Source of the DNA: BS750m-G57 sp964392945
Lineage (GTDB): Bacteria > Planctomycetota > Phycisphaerae > SM23-33
Length of the DNA stretch: 5,443 nucleotides
Reading direction: 5' to 3'
Assembly (NCBI GenBank): GCA_964392945.1
Contig: CAYMSH010000414.1
Coordinates: 1 to 5,443 of the forward strand
Shown: piece after piece, positions 1 to 5,133 of the stretch
Position numbering within the stretch: position 1 is the first letter of the stretch
Layout of the letters: each line of letters opens with the position of its first letter
The notes under the pieces: generated by a model
Seen by the model: the letters and a program-made list of their open reading frames with translations, nothing else
The model's database searches: none
What the model was told of the DNA's origin: nothing
Made by a program: the position numbers and the translations under genes

Positions 1-1118
1 TAGGCGTCGTAGGAGTCGGCCGTGACGAAGAAGTGCATCAGGTAGCGCCTGATCAGCGGCTCGTCGTTTCCGACTACCGGCAGGAGCGTCTGGGTGTAGA
101 AATTGCTCGACAGGTTGATGCGGTAGTTCCGGTTGGCCTCGGCGTTGTACCATTTATAGTTGGCGTACGAGGCCGACCGCGGCAGTTTGATGTACGTCAT
201 GAATTTATCGGCGTCGTACTTGCCCTGGGCCCGATCGTGGACCATGCGATGGTGAAGTACGTGGGCCTTGAGTGAGTTGAACGCCGGAGCCAGTCGCGAC
301 ACGAAGCTCCAGAGCCTGTCGAGATAGGCCTCGCGAGCCTTTGCATCGCGGCGCCAGTCCACGTCAACGCCCGGGCGGAGCTTGGCCAGGTATGCGTAAA
401 CGAACGCCGACTGCTTCAGGAGATCGGGCTTGAGCCTGATGCACTCGTCGAGTTGACTAAGCAGCATCAGCTTGTGGATCTGCAGCGAGCCGAAGCTCTT
501 TGAGTATCGTTTGGTGCTCAGGTCTGCGACGACCAGCGAGGGCAGGTTCGGATAGTCCGGGCGCCTCAAACGCGCCAGCAGGTAGTGGCGGCGGGTCTCG
601 TTGAGACTCCCGGCGATCAGCCAGTCCATGGCTCGCTGCTCGAATCCGCCGAGCGAATCGCCGCCGTAACGCCAGGCCTCCTGGGAGAGGCGTGCGCGCG
701 AGATCAGACCTTCGTCGAGTTTCGATTTGAGATTCGTCGTAGTCGGCGCGGTCTGCTTCTGGTGATTGAACAGCAGCCCGAGGCGCCTTTGGATGTGTCC
801 GAGCGTTCCCTGCGGATCGGTCTTGTACTGCATCAGGGCCCGGCGGTTCTCCAGCATGATCATAAGCGAGGTCCGATTGCCGCGGTGCTTGCCGAGCCAG
901 GACTTGAACGTTTTATTGAACAGGTCCTTCTGGTCGGTGTTCTGGTAGTGCAGGCAGTGGTAGTAATAGTAATCGTCCGTGCCCGGTATAAGCTGCTTCA
1001 GGGCCTCGGCGCGATCTTTGGCCAGGGCGAACTCTTCGACGTACCCGATCTCGCCGCCGGGGCACAGGCTCACGCCCAGAGACACGATAACTAACGCGGA
1101 AATAAGCGTTTTATACAT
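1..1118 (-). CDS. Secreted protein of unknown function, N-terminal part (open at left edge)
   Basis: Reading leftward from the ATG at 1118, the frame stays open for 372 codons to the window edge, with GC-rich third positions. The start is fixed by a strong Shine-Dalgarno (AAGGAG, six bases before ATG). Residues 1-22 are a basic start plus hydrophobic stretch, a probable Sec signal peptide; Cys19 is not in a proper lipobox. After it comes an aromatic run (residues 50-58, DYYYYHCLH region), then helical, Leu/Arg/Asp-rich sequence without an obvious catalytic motif or membrane segment. I do not recognise a domain with certainty. The style faintly recalls the N-terminal region of very large planctomycete secreted proteins, some with alpha-2-macroglobulin-like domains, but that is unverified memory. 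A weak minus-strand promoter candidate (TTGCAA at 1205-1210, 16-base spacer, GAGAAT read from 1188-1183) would put its -35 box inside the first repeat copy. The gene is separated from the sulfatase by about 690 bases, so it is probably its own transcription unit. Confidence 0.82.
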   Translation of the reverse strand, partial: MYKTLISALVIVSLGVSLCPGGEIGYVEEFALAKDRAEALKQLIPGTDDYYYYHCLHYQNTDQKDLFNKTFKSWLGKHRGNRTSLMIMLENRRALMQYKTDPQGTLGHIQRRLGLLFNHQKQTAPTTTNLKSKLDEGLISRARLSQEAWRYGGDSLGGFEQRAMDWLIAGSLNETRRHYLLARLRRPDYPNLPSLVVADLSTKRYSKSFGSLQIHKLMLLSQLDECIRLKPDLLKQSAFVYAYLAKLRPGVDVDWRRDAKAREAYLDRLWSFVSRLAPAFNSLKAHVLHHRMVHDRAQGKYDADKFMTYIKLPRSASYANYKWYNAEANRNYRINLSSNFYTQTLLPVVGNDEPLIRRYLMHFFVTADSYDA

Positions 1119-1305
1119 TTGAAGCTCCTTTGTTTTCACCAGTGTTCAACTCACTTAGATGCGCACCGGCCCGGCAAGTTCCATTCTCGCTGAAAGAAAA
1201 TGCGTTGCAAGAGAGTTTTTTCCGGAATTCGCGCCTGAAGATTTGCCCGCTCGATTTTTGCATCTTAGCATGCATATGTCTGAGCGGCAGTAAGAGATTG
1301 CATCT

Positions 1306-1353
1306 GCGGCGGGCCGGTTTTCTCTCCTTTCCCGGCTCGCCGCTCCCTTTTTT
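1306..1353 (+). terminator. Intrinsic terminator-like hairpin, repeat copy 1
   Basis: Left arm 1306-1317 (GCGGCGGGCCGG) pairs with right arm 1332-1343 (CCGGCTCGCCGC) as a 12-bp stem around a 14-base loop. It is followed by TCCC and six T (1348-1353). The single non-Watson-Crick pair is a G-U wobble when read as plus-strand RNA, but would be an A-C mismatch on the minus strand, and the T-run is only on the plus side; both point to rightward termination. The four bases between stem and T-run make it less than ideal. No plus-strand gene lies upstream in the window, so what it would terminate is unclear. Confidence 0.6.
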
Positions 1354-1471
1354 GCCTTCTGGACAATGCGTTGAAAGAGAGAGTTTTTTGGAATTCGCAA
1401 CTGAATATTTGCCTGCTCGATTTTTGGATCTTAGCATGCATATGTCTGAGCGGCAGTAAGATATTGCATCT

Positions 1472-1518
1472 GCGGCGGGCCGGTTTTCTCTCCTTTCCCG
1501 GCTCGCCGCTCCTTTTTT
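1472..1518 (+). terminator. Intrinsic terminator-like hairpin, repeat copy 2
   Basis: This is the second copy of the hairpin, with arms 1472-1483 and 1498-1509, the same 14-base loop, and six T at 1513-1518 after TCC. Stem and loop are identical to copy 1; only one C before the T-run is missing. It lies 99 bases before the start of the small plus-strand gene, so a transcript entering from the left would pass two successive terminators before reaching that gene. Confidence 0.6.
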
Positions 1519-1617
1519 ATCTCCTTGAAGCCGCTTTCCGGGATAACACACAGCCGCTGGTAAAGGCGCGGCTGGTCAATGCCGAAAAAGATAATGGCGG
1601 ACATGACGGAGGAGACC

Positions 1618-1803
1618 ATGCCGATGAGCGACGCGAACACACTCAGATTCTACATCGACCAGGCCATTATGGCGCGCGACTATGCGGCGCTGGCGGTTTT
1701 CGAAGACCGGCTGGCCGCGATCGAAACGTCCGGAACAAACAACTTCGCCGAGGCGCGAAAAGATCCGCCCCTGTGCGAGGCTCCGGTCTGGACGCCGCAA
1801 TAG
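1618..1803 (+). CDS. Small hypothetical protein, 61 aa
   Basis: The ATG at 1618 follows GGAGG (1608-1612) by five bases; ATG 1624 (MSDAN start, 59 aa) is the alternative, eleven bases from the same site. About three quarters of the codons end in G or C, matching the surrounding real genes, which is the main reason to accept so short a frame. The protein has a probable amphipathic helical middle (LRFYIDQAIMARDY and on through LAVFEDRLAAIE), then a polar tail with one Cys and Pro-rich end (PVWTPQ). There is no signal peptide and no membrane segment. I do not recognise the family and assign no function; the helical part could serve protein interaction, which is only a guess. The stop is one base from that of the converging sulfatase gene. 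The upstream leader region contains the duplicated terminators. Confidence 0.6.
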   Translation: MPMSDANTLRFYIDQAIMARDYAALAVFEDRLAAIETSGTNNFAEARKDPPLCEAPVWTPQ

Positions 1804-1804
1804 A

Positions 1805-3202
1805 TCACTTCTCGCTGGCCGGCAGGTGTTTCTTGTGCTCGCCGATGACCTCGGCGAACGCCTTGTCTTTGGCCAGGTTCGTCCACTCCCACGGATCTTT
1901 GGAGTGATCGTACAGTTCTTCCGATCCGTCCCTGTAGCGTATGTATCGCCAGCGGTCTGACCGCACGGCGTGGTTGCCCTTGCCCATCGTCATTATCGCC
2001 GGACGCCAGTCCTGTTTCGGGTTCTTCATCAGCGGCGTCAGGGACTTTCCGTCCAGTCCCTTCTTTTCCGGCAGGCCCGCCAGGTCCAGGAGCGTCGGGT
2101 AGATGTCTATCAGCCCGACCGGTTTGGCGCACCGGCTGGCCGGTTTGGTGACCCCGGGCGCCACGAATATCAGCGGCACGCGGTTGGCTTTCTCCCAGAG
2201 CGTGAACTTCACGCACGATTCCTTGTCGCCGAGGTGATAACCGTGATCGGCCCAGAGTACGATTATCGTGTTGTCCTTCATTCCGACGGCTTCGAGCTTG
2301 TCGAGCAGGCGGCCGACCATTTTGTCGGCGAAGTCCGCCGATGCCTGGTAGCTCTGGACCATTTTCTTCAGGCTGCCCGGATCGCTCACTGGTTTGGCTG
2401 ACGTGTTGCGGAAGATGAAGCTCTCCCTGTGGGCCATCTTCTTGCCTATCGGAGGAACGTCATCGAGATCGTTCTTCTTCATCGGCGGCATCTTTGTAGC
2501 GTCGAATGCGTATTTCTTGAACGTTTCCGGCGGGGCGTAGAACGGCAGGTGCGGTTTGAAGATCCCGGCCGCCAGGAACAGGGGTTTGTCGCCTTTTTCC
2601 TCCATCGCCTTTTCGCACCATTCGACGGTGTCCAGGTCGATCATCTTTTCGTTGTGTTCGCCCCAGTCGAACCAGACTCTGCTCAGCGGGCCCCTGGTGT
2701 ATCCGTTGTGGTTTCTTCCCTTGCGCCGAGCGGGCAGCATTTTGAAAAACTTCTGAAACGACGGTTTGCCCGGAATGTCGGCCCCGGTGCGCCCGTGATG
2801 GAATATCTTCCCCGCGCCGCGAGTGCGATATCCGTTTTGCATGAAGTATCGCGGCATCGTCACTGCGTCAGGAACCATTTTGGCCCAGGCGTGGTTGTTG
2901 TCGTAGACTCCCGTGCTCGTGGGCCTGAGCCCGGTCATTATCGCAGCCCGCGAGGGGCAGCACGCCGGCGCGGCGCAGTACGCGCGGTTGAAGAACATCC
3001 CGCGTTTGGCCAGGCGCACGAGGTTCGGCGTCTTTATCGGATTGTTCGGGTCGAACAGCGTGGTCCAATCGTTCATGTCGTCGATCGCGATGAACAGAAC
3101 GTTCATGGGTTTGGCCGGCTTTTCGCCCCGGGACGTTGAACCGGCCCAAAGCAGACCCGCGGCTCCGAATGACAGATTCTTCAGGAATGTGCGTCGATTC
3201 AT
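1805..3202 (-). CDS. Tat-exported S1 sulfatase, iduronate-2-sulfatase-like
   Basis: The 465-aa protein belongs to the type I (formylglycine) sulfatases, which hydrolyse sulfate esters. The N-terminus carries a twin-arginine motif (NRRTFLKN, residues 2-9) and a hydrophobic stretch to about residue 22, implying export in folded form. Visible family hallmarks are metal ligands D41-D42 in NVLFIAIDDMND, the catalytic motif C81-C-P-S-R85 followed by AAIMTG (C81 would be converted to formylglycine), GKIFHHG (131-137), KPH (216-218), ADHG (318-321) and K332. GKIFHHG, GIFKPHLPF and ADHGYHLGD resemble the iduronate-2-sulfatase branch (SulfAtlas S1_7-like, from memory). The true substrate is unknown; marine sulfated polysaccharides are as likely as glycosaminoglycans. 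The start at 3202 is chosen because GGGAG lies seven bases upstream and the Tat motif follows directly; the frame continues upstream only as an antisense shadow. No maturation enzyme is in view. Confidence 0.95.
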   Translation of the reverse strand: MNRRTFLKNLSFGAAGLLWAGSTSRGEKPAKPMNVLFIAIDDMNDWTTLFDPNNPIKTPNLVRLAKRGMFFNRAYCAAPACCPSRAAIMTGLRPTSTGVYDNNHAWAKMVPDAVTMPRYFMQNGYRTRGAGKIFHHGRTGADIPGKPSFQKFFKMLPARRKGRNHNGYTRGPLSRVWFDWGEHNEKMIDLDTVEWCEKAMEEKGDKPLFLAAGIFKPHLPFYAPPETFKKYAFDATKMPPMKKNDLDDVPPIGKKMAHRESFIFRNTSAKPVSDPGSLKKMVQSYQASADFADKMVGRLLDKLEAVGMKDNTIIVLWADHGYHLGDKESCVKFTLWEKANRVPLIFVAPGVTKPASRCAKPVGLIDIYPTLLDLAGLPEKKGLDGKSLTPLMKNPKQDWRPAIMTMGKGNHAVRSDRWRYIRYRDGSEELYDHSKDPWEWTNLAKDKAFAEVIGEHKKHLPASEK

Positions 3203-3241
3203 GTTGTCGCTCCCGGTAAGTGTCATATCTCGTTGATCGTG

Positions 3242-3269
3242 ATTGTATCCGAACGGCCCGGCGGAACAA
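3242..3269 (-). promoter_or_regulatory. Candidate sigma70-type promoter for the sulfatase
   Basis: Read on the minus strand, TTGTTC (3269-3264) and TACAAT (3247-3242) are separated by 16 bases. The -10 box matches consensus at five of six positions, the -35 box at three. Transcription would start around 32 bases before the ATG at 3202, leaving room for the GGGAG ribosome site. Confidence 0.4.
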
Positions 3270-3317
3270 GGTGCAATATAGCCTTTCCGCAGCGGATTCT
3301 GGGATGCCGATTGCACC
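3270..3317. promoter_or_regulatory. Perfect 8-bp dyad in the divergent control region
   Basis: GGTGCAAT (3270-3277) is repeated as its exact reverse complement ATTGCACC (3310-3317), with 40 bases centre to centre, close to four helical turns. The left arm abuts the sulfatase -35 candidate and the right arm covers the -35 candidate of the Nudix operon. A regulator bound to both arms could act on both directions. One such pair in a 144-base region could arise by chance, so this is a suggestion. Confidence 0.3.
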
Positions 3318-3339
3318 ACGGAGTGCGGCGTGCGACAAT
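3311..3339 (+). promoter_or_regulatory. Candidate promoter of the Nudix operon, possibly leaderless
   Basis: TTGCAC (3311-3316) and GACAAT (3334-3339) are separated by 17 bases. Each is a moderate match to consensus. The expected transcription start falls at about 3346-3347, on the ATG itself, which would give a leaderless mRNA and fits the absence of a Shine-Dalgarno before 3347. Confidence 0.3.
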
Positions 3340-3347
3340 ACGCCGCA
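3324..3347 (+). promoter_or_regulatory. Perfect 8-bp inverted repeat ending on the Nudix start codon
   Basis: TGCGGCGT (3324-3331) and ACGCCGCA (3340-3347) are exact reverse complements around an 8-base centre. The right arm ends on the A of the ATG, and the centre holds most of the -10 candidate. As DNA it could be an operator covering the -10 box; as RNA, if transcription starts upstream, it would form a GC-rich hairpin that partly hides the start codon. Confidence 0.4.
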
Positions 3348-3904
3348 TGAATCAAGAGACAGGCAGAGACAGCTGCGACGAGACCGTGGTATGGGAAGGT
3401 GTTTATATCCGCACCGTTGTCAGCGGGAAATGGGAATACGTTCAGCGTAAGAACATCACTGGGATAGTCGGCATGATCCCGGTCACCGACGACGGCAAGC
3501 TCGTGTTGGTCTCGCAACTCAGACCGGCGGTCGGAAAAAAAGTGATTGAACTTCCGGCCGGGCTCGTAGGCGACACTGAAGATACGCGCGGCGAACCGCT
3601 GGAAACCGCCGCCGCTCGCGAACTGATCGAAGAGACCGGATACCGCGCCGGCAATCTGGAATTGGCCTGCTGCGGCGTGGCCTCGGCGGGAATAAGCAGC
3701 GAGGAAATGACGTTCTATATGGCCACGGATCTGGAGAAAGTCGGACCCGGCGGCGGCGACGAGACAGAGGACATCACGGTCCACGAAGTGCCGCTGGCCG
3801 GAGTGTCGGCGTTTCTGGACGACTGTCGGGCCAACGGCATGTTGATCGATCTGAAGATATACGCCGGACTGCATTTCTGCGCTCGCGGCGTACAAGAGAG
3901 TTGA
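3347..3904 (+). CDS. Nudix hydrolase, ADP-ribose pyrophosphatase type
   Basis: The 185-aa protein should hydrolyse a nucleoside diphosphate linked to another group, most likely ADP-ribose or an ADP- or GDP-sugar, in the cytoplasm. A short N-terminal beta region (about 14-35) precedes the Nudix fold. QLRP (57-60) and IELPAG (67-72) are the usual lead-in of ADPRase-like Nudix proteins. The Nudix box runs from G72 to Y99 with E83, R91-E92, E95-E96 and G98. Between G72 and E83 there are ten residues rather than the canonical five, an insertion also seen in some ADPRase-like members. GISSEE (about 117-122) and DETEDITVHEVPL further on also match that branch. The start at 3347 is chosen because upstream sequence in frame (from ATG 3233) has poor codon character and crosses the control region. 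No Shine-Dalgarno is visible. It is the first gene of the operon; the esterase follows after 18 bases. Confidence 0.9.
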   Translation: MNQETGRDSCDETVVWEGVYIRTVVSGKWEYVQRKNITGIVGMIPVTDDGKLVLVSQLRPAVGKKVIELPAGLVGDTEDTRGEPLETAAARELIEETGYRAGNLELACCGVASAGISSEEMTFYMATDLEKVGPGGGDETEDITVHEVPLAGVSAFLDDCRANGMLIDLKIYAGLHFCARGVQES

Positions 3905-3922
3905 AAACAGAAAGGATATCCA

Positions 3923-5131
3923 ATGCGAAGAATCGCGATGCTGATTGTCGTTTTGCTGTCGATGTCGAGCGCCCAGGCCGAAAAGGCCAAGGGACCGCTC
4001 AAGATATTCATACTGGCCGGTCAGTCGAACATGGAAGGCAAAGCCGCCCCAAGCACGCTTGAGCCGGTCCTGGCCGACCCGAAGGAAGCTCCGAAGTTCA
4101 AACATCTCAAGACCGACGGCAAGTGGACTGTCCGCGACGACGTATGGGTTACGTTCCTGTCCAAGAGCACCAAGGGCCCGGGTGGCGAGCATCCGCTGCA
4201 TGGTCCGCTAAGCGTTCATTTCGGCTCGGACAAGAACGCTCGCGACGCCAGGGGCAAGCGAATCAAGATAACCGGTTTCGGCCCGGAACTGGGTATCGGC
4301 CATGTCCTCGGCGACAAACTCGATCAGCAGGTGCTCTTGATTAAGACCGCCTGGGGCGGCAGGAGCGTCAAGAGAACATTCCGCCCGCCCAGCGCCATGC
4401 CCGAGGAGGCTGAAGTCAAGGCGGTATTCGAACAGGCGAAGGTCAAGAACCCCGATATTAAGCTTTCGGAGATCAAAGAGTCTTACGGGCGAGACTACCG
4501 CGCCATGGTCCGCAAAGTCAGCGGCGATATCAAGAAGTACTTCCCGAACTACGACGAAAAGCAGGGTTTCGAACTGGCCGGCTTCATCTGGTTCCAGGGC
4601 TGGAACGACGGATGCGGCAAGGGCAACCCCAAATACACCGAACAACTGGCCGCGTTGATCCGCGATCTTCGCAAGGACCTCAAAACTCCAAAGCTGCCGG
4701 TGGTTATCGGCGAGATGGGCATAGACGGCGACAAGCCCATGGGCTGGATCGAGACGTTCCGCAAGCAGCAGGCCGCCGTGGCGGCGATCCCGGAATTCAA
4801 GGGTAACGTTGTGTTGGCCAAGACCGCGGCGTTCTGGCCTCCGTGGTACAAGGCTCTTGACGACAAATGGCGGGCGTTCAAAACAAAAGAGAAGGCGTGG
4901 AAAGCCAAACGCGCCGCCGAAGGCAAGAAACCCACACGCGACGAGATCACCAAATTCGGCGACGAGAACTGGCGCAATCCCAACAAGGACACCATCGCGA
5001 GAATGTCCGACAAACGCTACCACTATATGGGCTGCGGGCGGACGTATTACCTGATGGGCGAAGCGATGGGCAAAGCAATGCTCCCGCTTCTGAAAAAACA
5101 AGCGCCCCCCCAACCGCTGTTGCAGGAGTGA
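3923..5131 (+). CDS. Secreted SGNH carbohydrate esterase, sialate O-acetylesterase (SASA) type
   Basis: The 402-aa protein starts with a clear Sec signal peptide ending MSSAQA, cleavage expected after residue 19. Mature sequence opens with IFILAGQSNMEG, the block I motif carrying nucleophile Ser35. Further SGNH blocks are GFGPELGIGH (118-127, Gly block), KTAWGGRS (141-148), WFQGWND (223-229, Asn block) and RYHYMG (365-370), in which His367 is the probable catalytic histidine. This is the SASA/DUF303 family, whose characterised members remove O-acetyl groups from sugars; the actual glycan is unknown. Residues about 315-345 form a very Lys/Arg-rich, probably helical insertion just before the catalytic His block. 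The start is supported by AAAGGA seven bases upstream. It is the second gene of the operon, and the next gene begins two bases after its stop. A run of seven C (5105-5111) lies near the 3' end. Confidence 0.92.
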   Translation: MRRIAMLIVVLLSMSSAQAEKAKGPLKIFILAGQSNMEGKAAPSTLEPVLADPKEAPKFKHLKTDGKWTVRDDVWVTFLSKSTKGPGGEHPLHGPLSVHFGSDKNARDARGKRIKITGFGPELGIGHVLGDKLDQQVLLIKTAWGGRSVKRTFRPPSAMPEEAEVKAVFEQAKVKNPDIKLSEIKESYGRDYRAMVRKVSGDIKKYFPNYDEKQGFELAGFIWFQGWNDGCGKGNPKYTEQLAALIRDLRKDLKTPKLPVVIGEMGIDGDKPMGWIETFRKQQAAVAAIPEFKGNVVLAKTAAFWPPWYKALDDKWRAFKTKEKAWKAKRAAEGKKPTRDEITKFGDENWRNPNKDTIARMSDKRYHYMGCGRTYYLMGEAMGKAMLPLLKKQAPPQPLLQE

Positions 5132-5133
5132 TT

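Larger units (their letters stand above)
1199..1518 (+). repeat. Tandem direct repeat, two copies with 166-base period
   Basis: Copy 1 spans 1199-1353 and copy 2 spans 1365-1518; both begin AATGCGTTG and end in a T-run. The right-hand part, from ATCTTAGCATGC (1262 and 1428) to the T-run, is about 90 bases with a single substitution and one missing C. The left-hand part has several substitutions and small indels. This uneven divergence suggests the right half is under constraint or was recently homogenised. Each copy carries a GC-rich hairpin followed by six T on the plus strand. There are no terminal inverted repeats, no target duplication and no coding content, so it is not an evident insertion element. 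It could be a duplicated small RNA gene, a duplicated leader element, or two members of a dispersed genomic repeat family. Confidence 0.9.
1245..1518 (+). promoter_or_regulatory. Candidate duplicated attenuator-like RNA or small RNA
   Basis: In copy 1, segment GAGCGGC (1282-1288) can pair with GCCCGCTC upstream (1245-1252, one bulged base). Alternatively it can pair with GCCGCTC (1339-1345), which overlaps the right arm of the terminator. The arrangement in copy 2 is the same, with the bulge base changed. Mutually exclusive pairings of this kind are the layout of an attenuator or expression-platform RNA. The segment also overlaps a seven-codon frame, MHMSERQ then TAA (1270-1293 and 1436-1459), identical in both copies but without a ribosome site. 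A weak promoter-like pair (TTGCCC 1243-1248, 17-base spacer, TAGCAT 1266-1271) could instead drive a small RNA of about 75 bases. The sequence matches no riboswitch class I know, and the 7-bp alternative pairing is weaker than the 12-bp terminator. Confidence 0.25.
1119..1617. other. Intergenic region holding a tandem repeat and terminators
   Basis: This 499-base stretch lies between two divergent genes. Open frames cross it on both strands, but they run through the duplicated hairpins, lack ribosome sites and have poor codon character, so I read it as non-coding. From left to right it holds the leader of the minus-strand gene (1119-1198), two copies of a repeat (1199-1353 and 1365-1518), and about 100 bases leading to the small plus-strand gene. 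A 6-bp inverted repeat (1551-1556 with 1569-1574) lies in that last part and is too weak to interpret. I find no convincing promoter for the small gene here. Confidence 0.8.

Noticed and set aside
271..1155. 12-bp inverted repeat, AGTGAGTTGAAC at 271-282 and its complement at 1144-1155
   Set aside because: A 12-base match is expected about once by chance in a window of this size, and the arms are some 860 bases apart with no structural context.
1525..1547. Promoter for the small gene from TTGAAG and GATAAC
   Set aside because: The spacer is only 11 bases, too short for a sigma70-type promoter.
1111..1551. Minus-strand 146-codon frame and overlapping plus-strand frames through the tandem repeat
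   Set aside because: They translate the duplicated terminator hairpins, lack ribosome sites, and the indels between the two copies shift the reading frame.
2429..3139. 236-codon plus-strand frame opposite the sulfatase
   Set aside because: It is a shadow of a confidently identified sulfatase and shows no family features.
3233..3346. Earlier start for the Nudix gene at 3233
   Set aside because: The extra 38 residues have poor codon character and no family similarity, and the stretch carries the divergent promoter elements.
3203..4201. Upstream extension of the sulfatase frame by 333 codons
   Set aside because: It runs antisense through the Nudix gene and into the esterase gene. The Tat motif, ribosome site and promoter candidate all place the real start at 3202.
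4208..5113. 301-codon minus-strand frame opposite the esterase
   Set aside because: It is a mirror of the GC-rich third positions of the esterase, which has a signal peptide and all SGNH blocks; the opposite frame shows no motif or ribosome site.
5105..5133. Programmed -1 frameshift at the run of seven C, which would fuse the esterase to the UroD-like protein
   Set aside because: The -1 frame is open up to the next ATG, but the codon phase does not give a proper slippery heptamer, and the UroD-like gene has its own ribosome site and a typical N-terminus.
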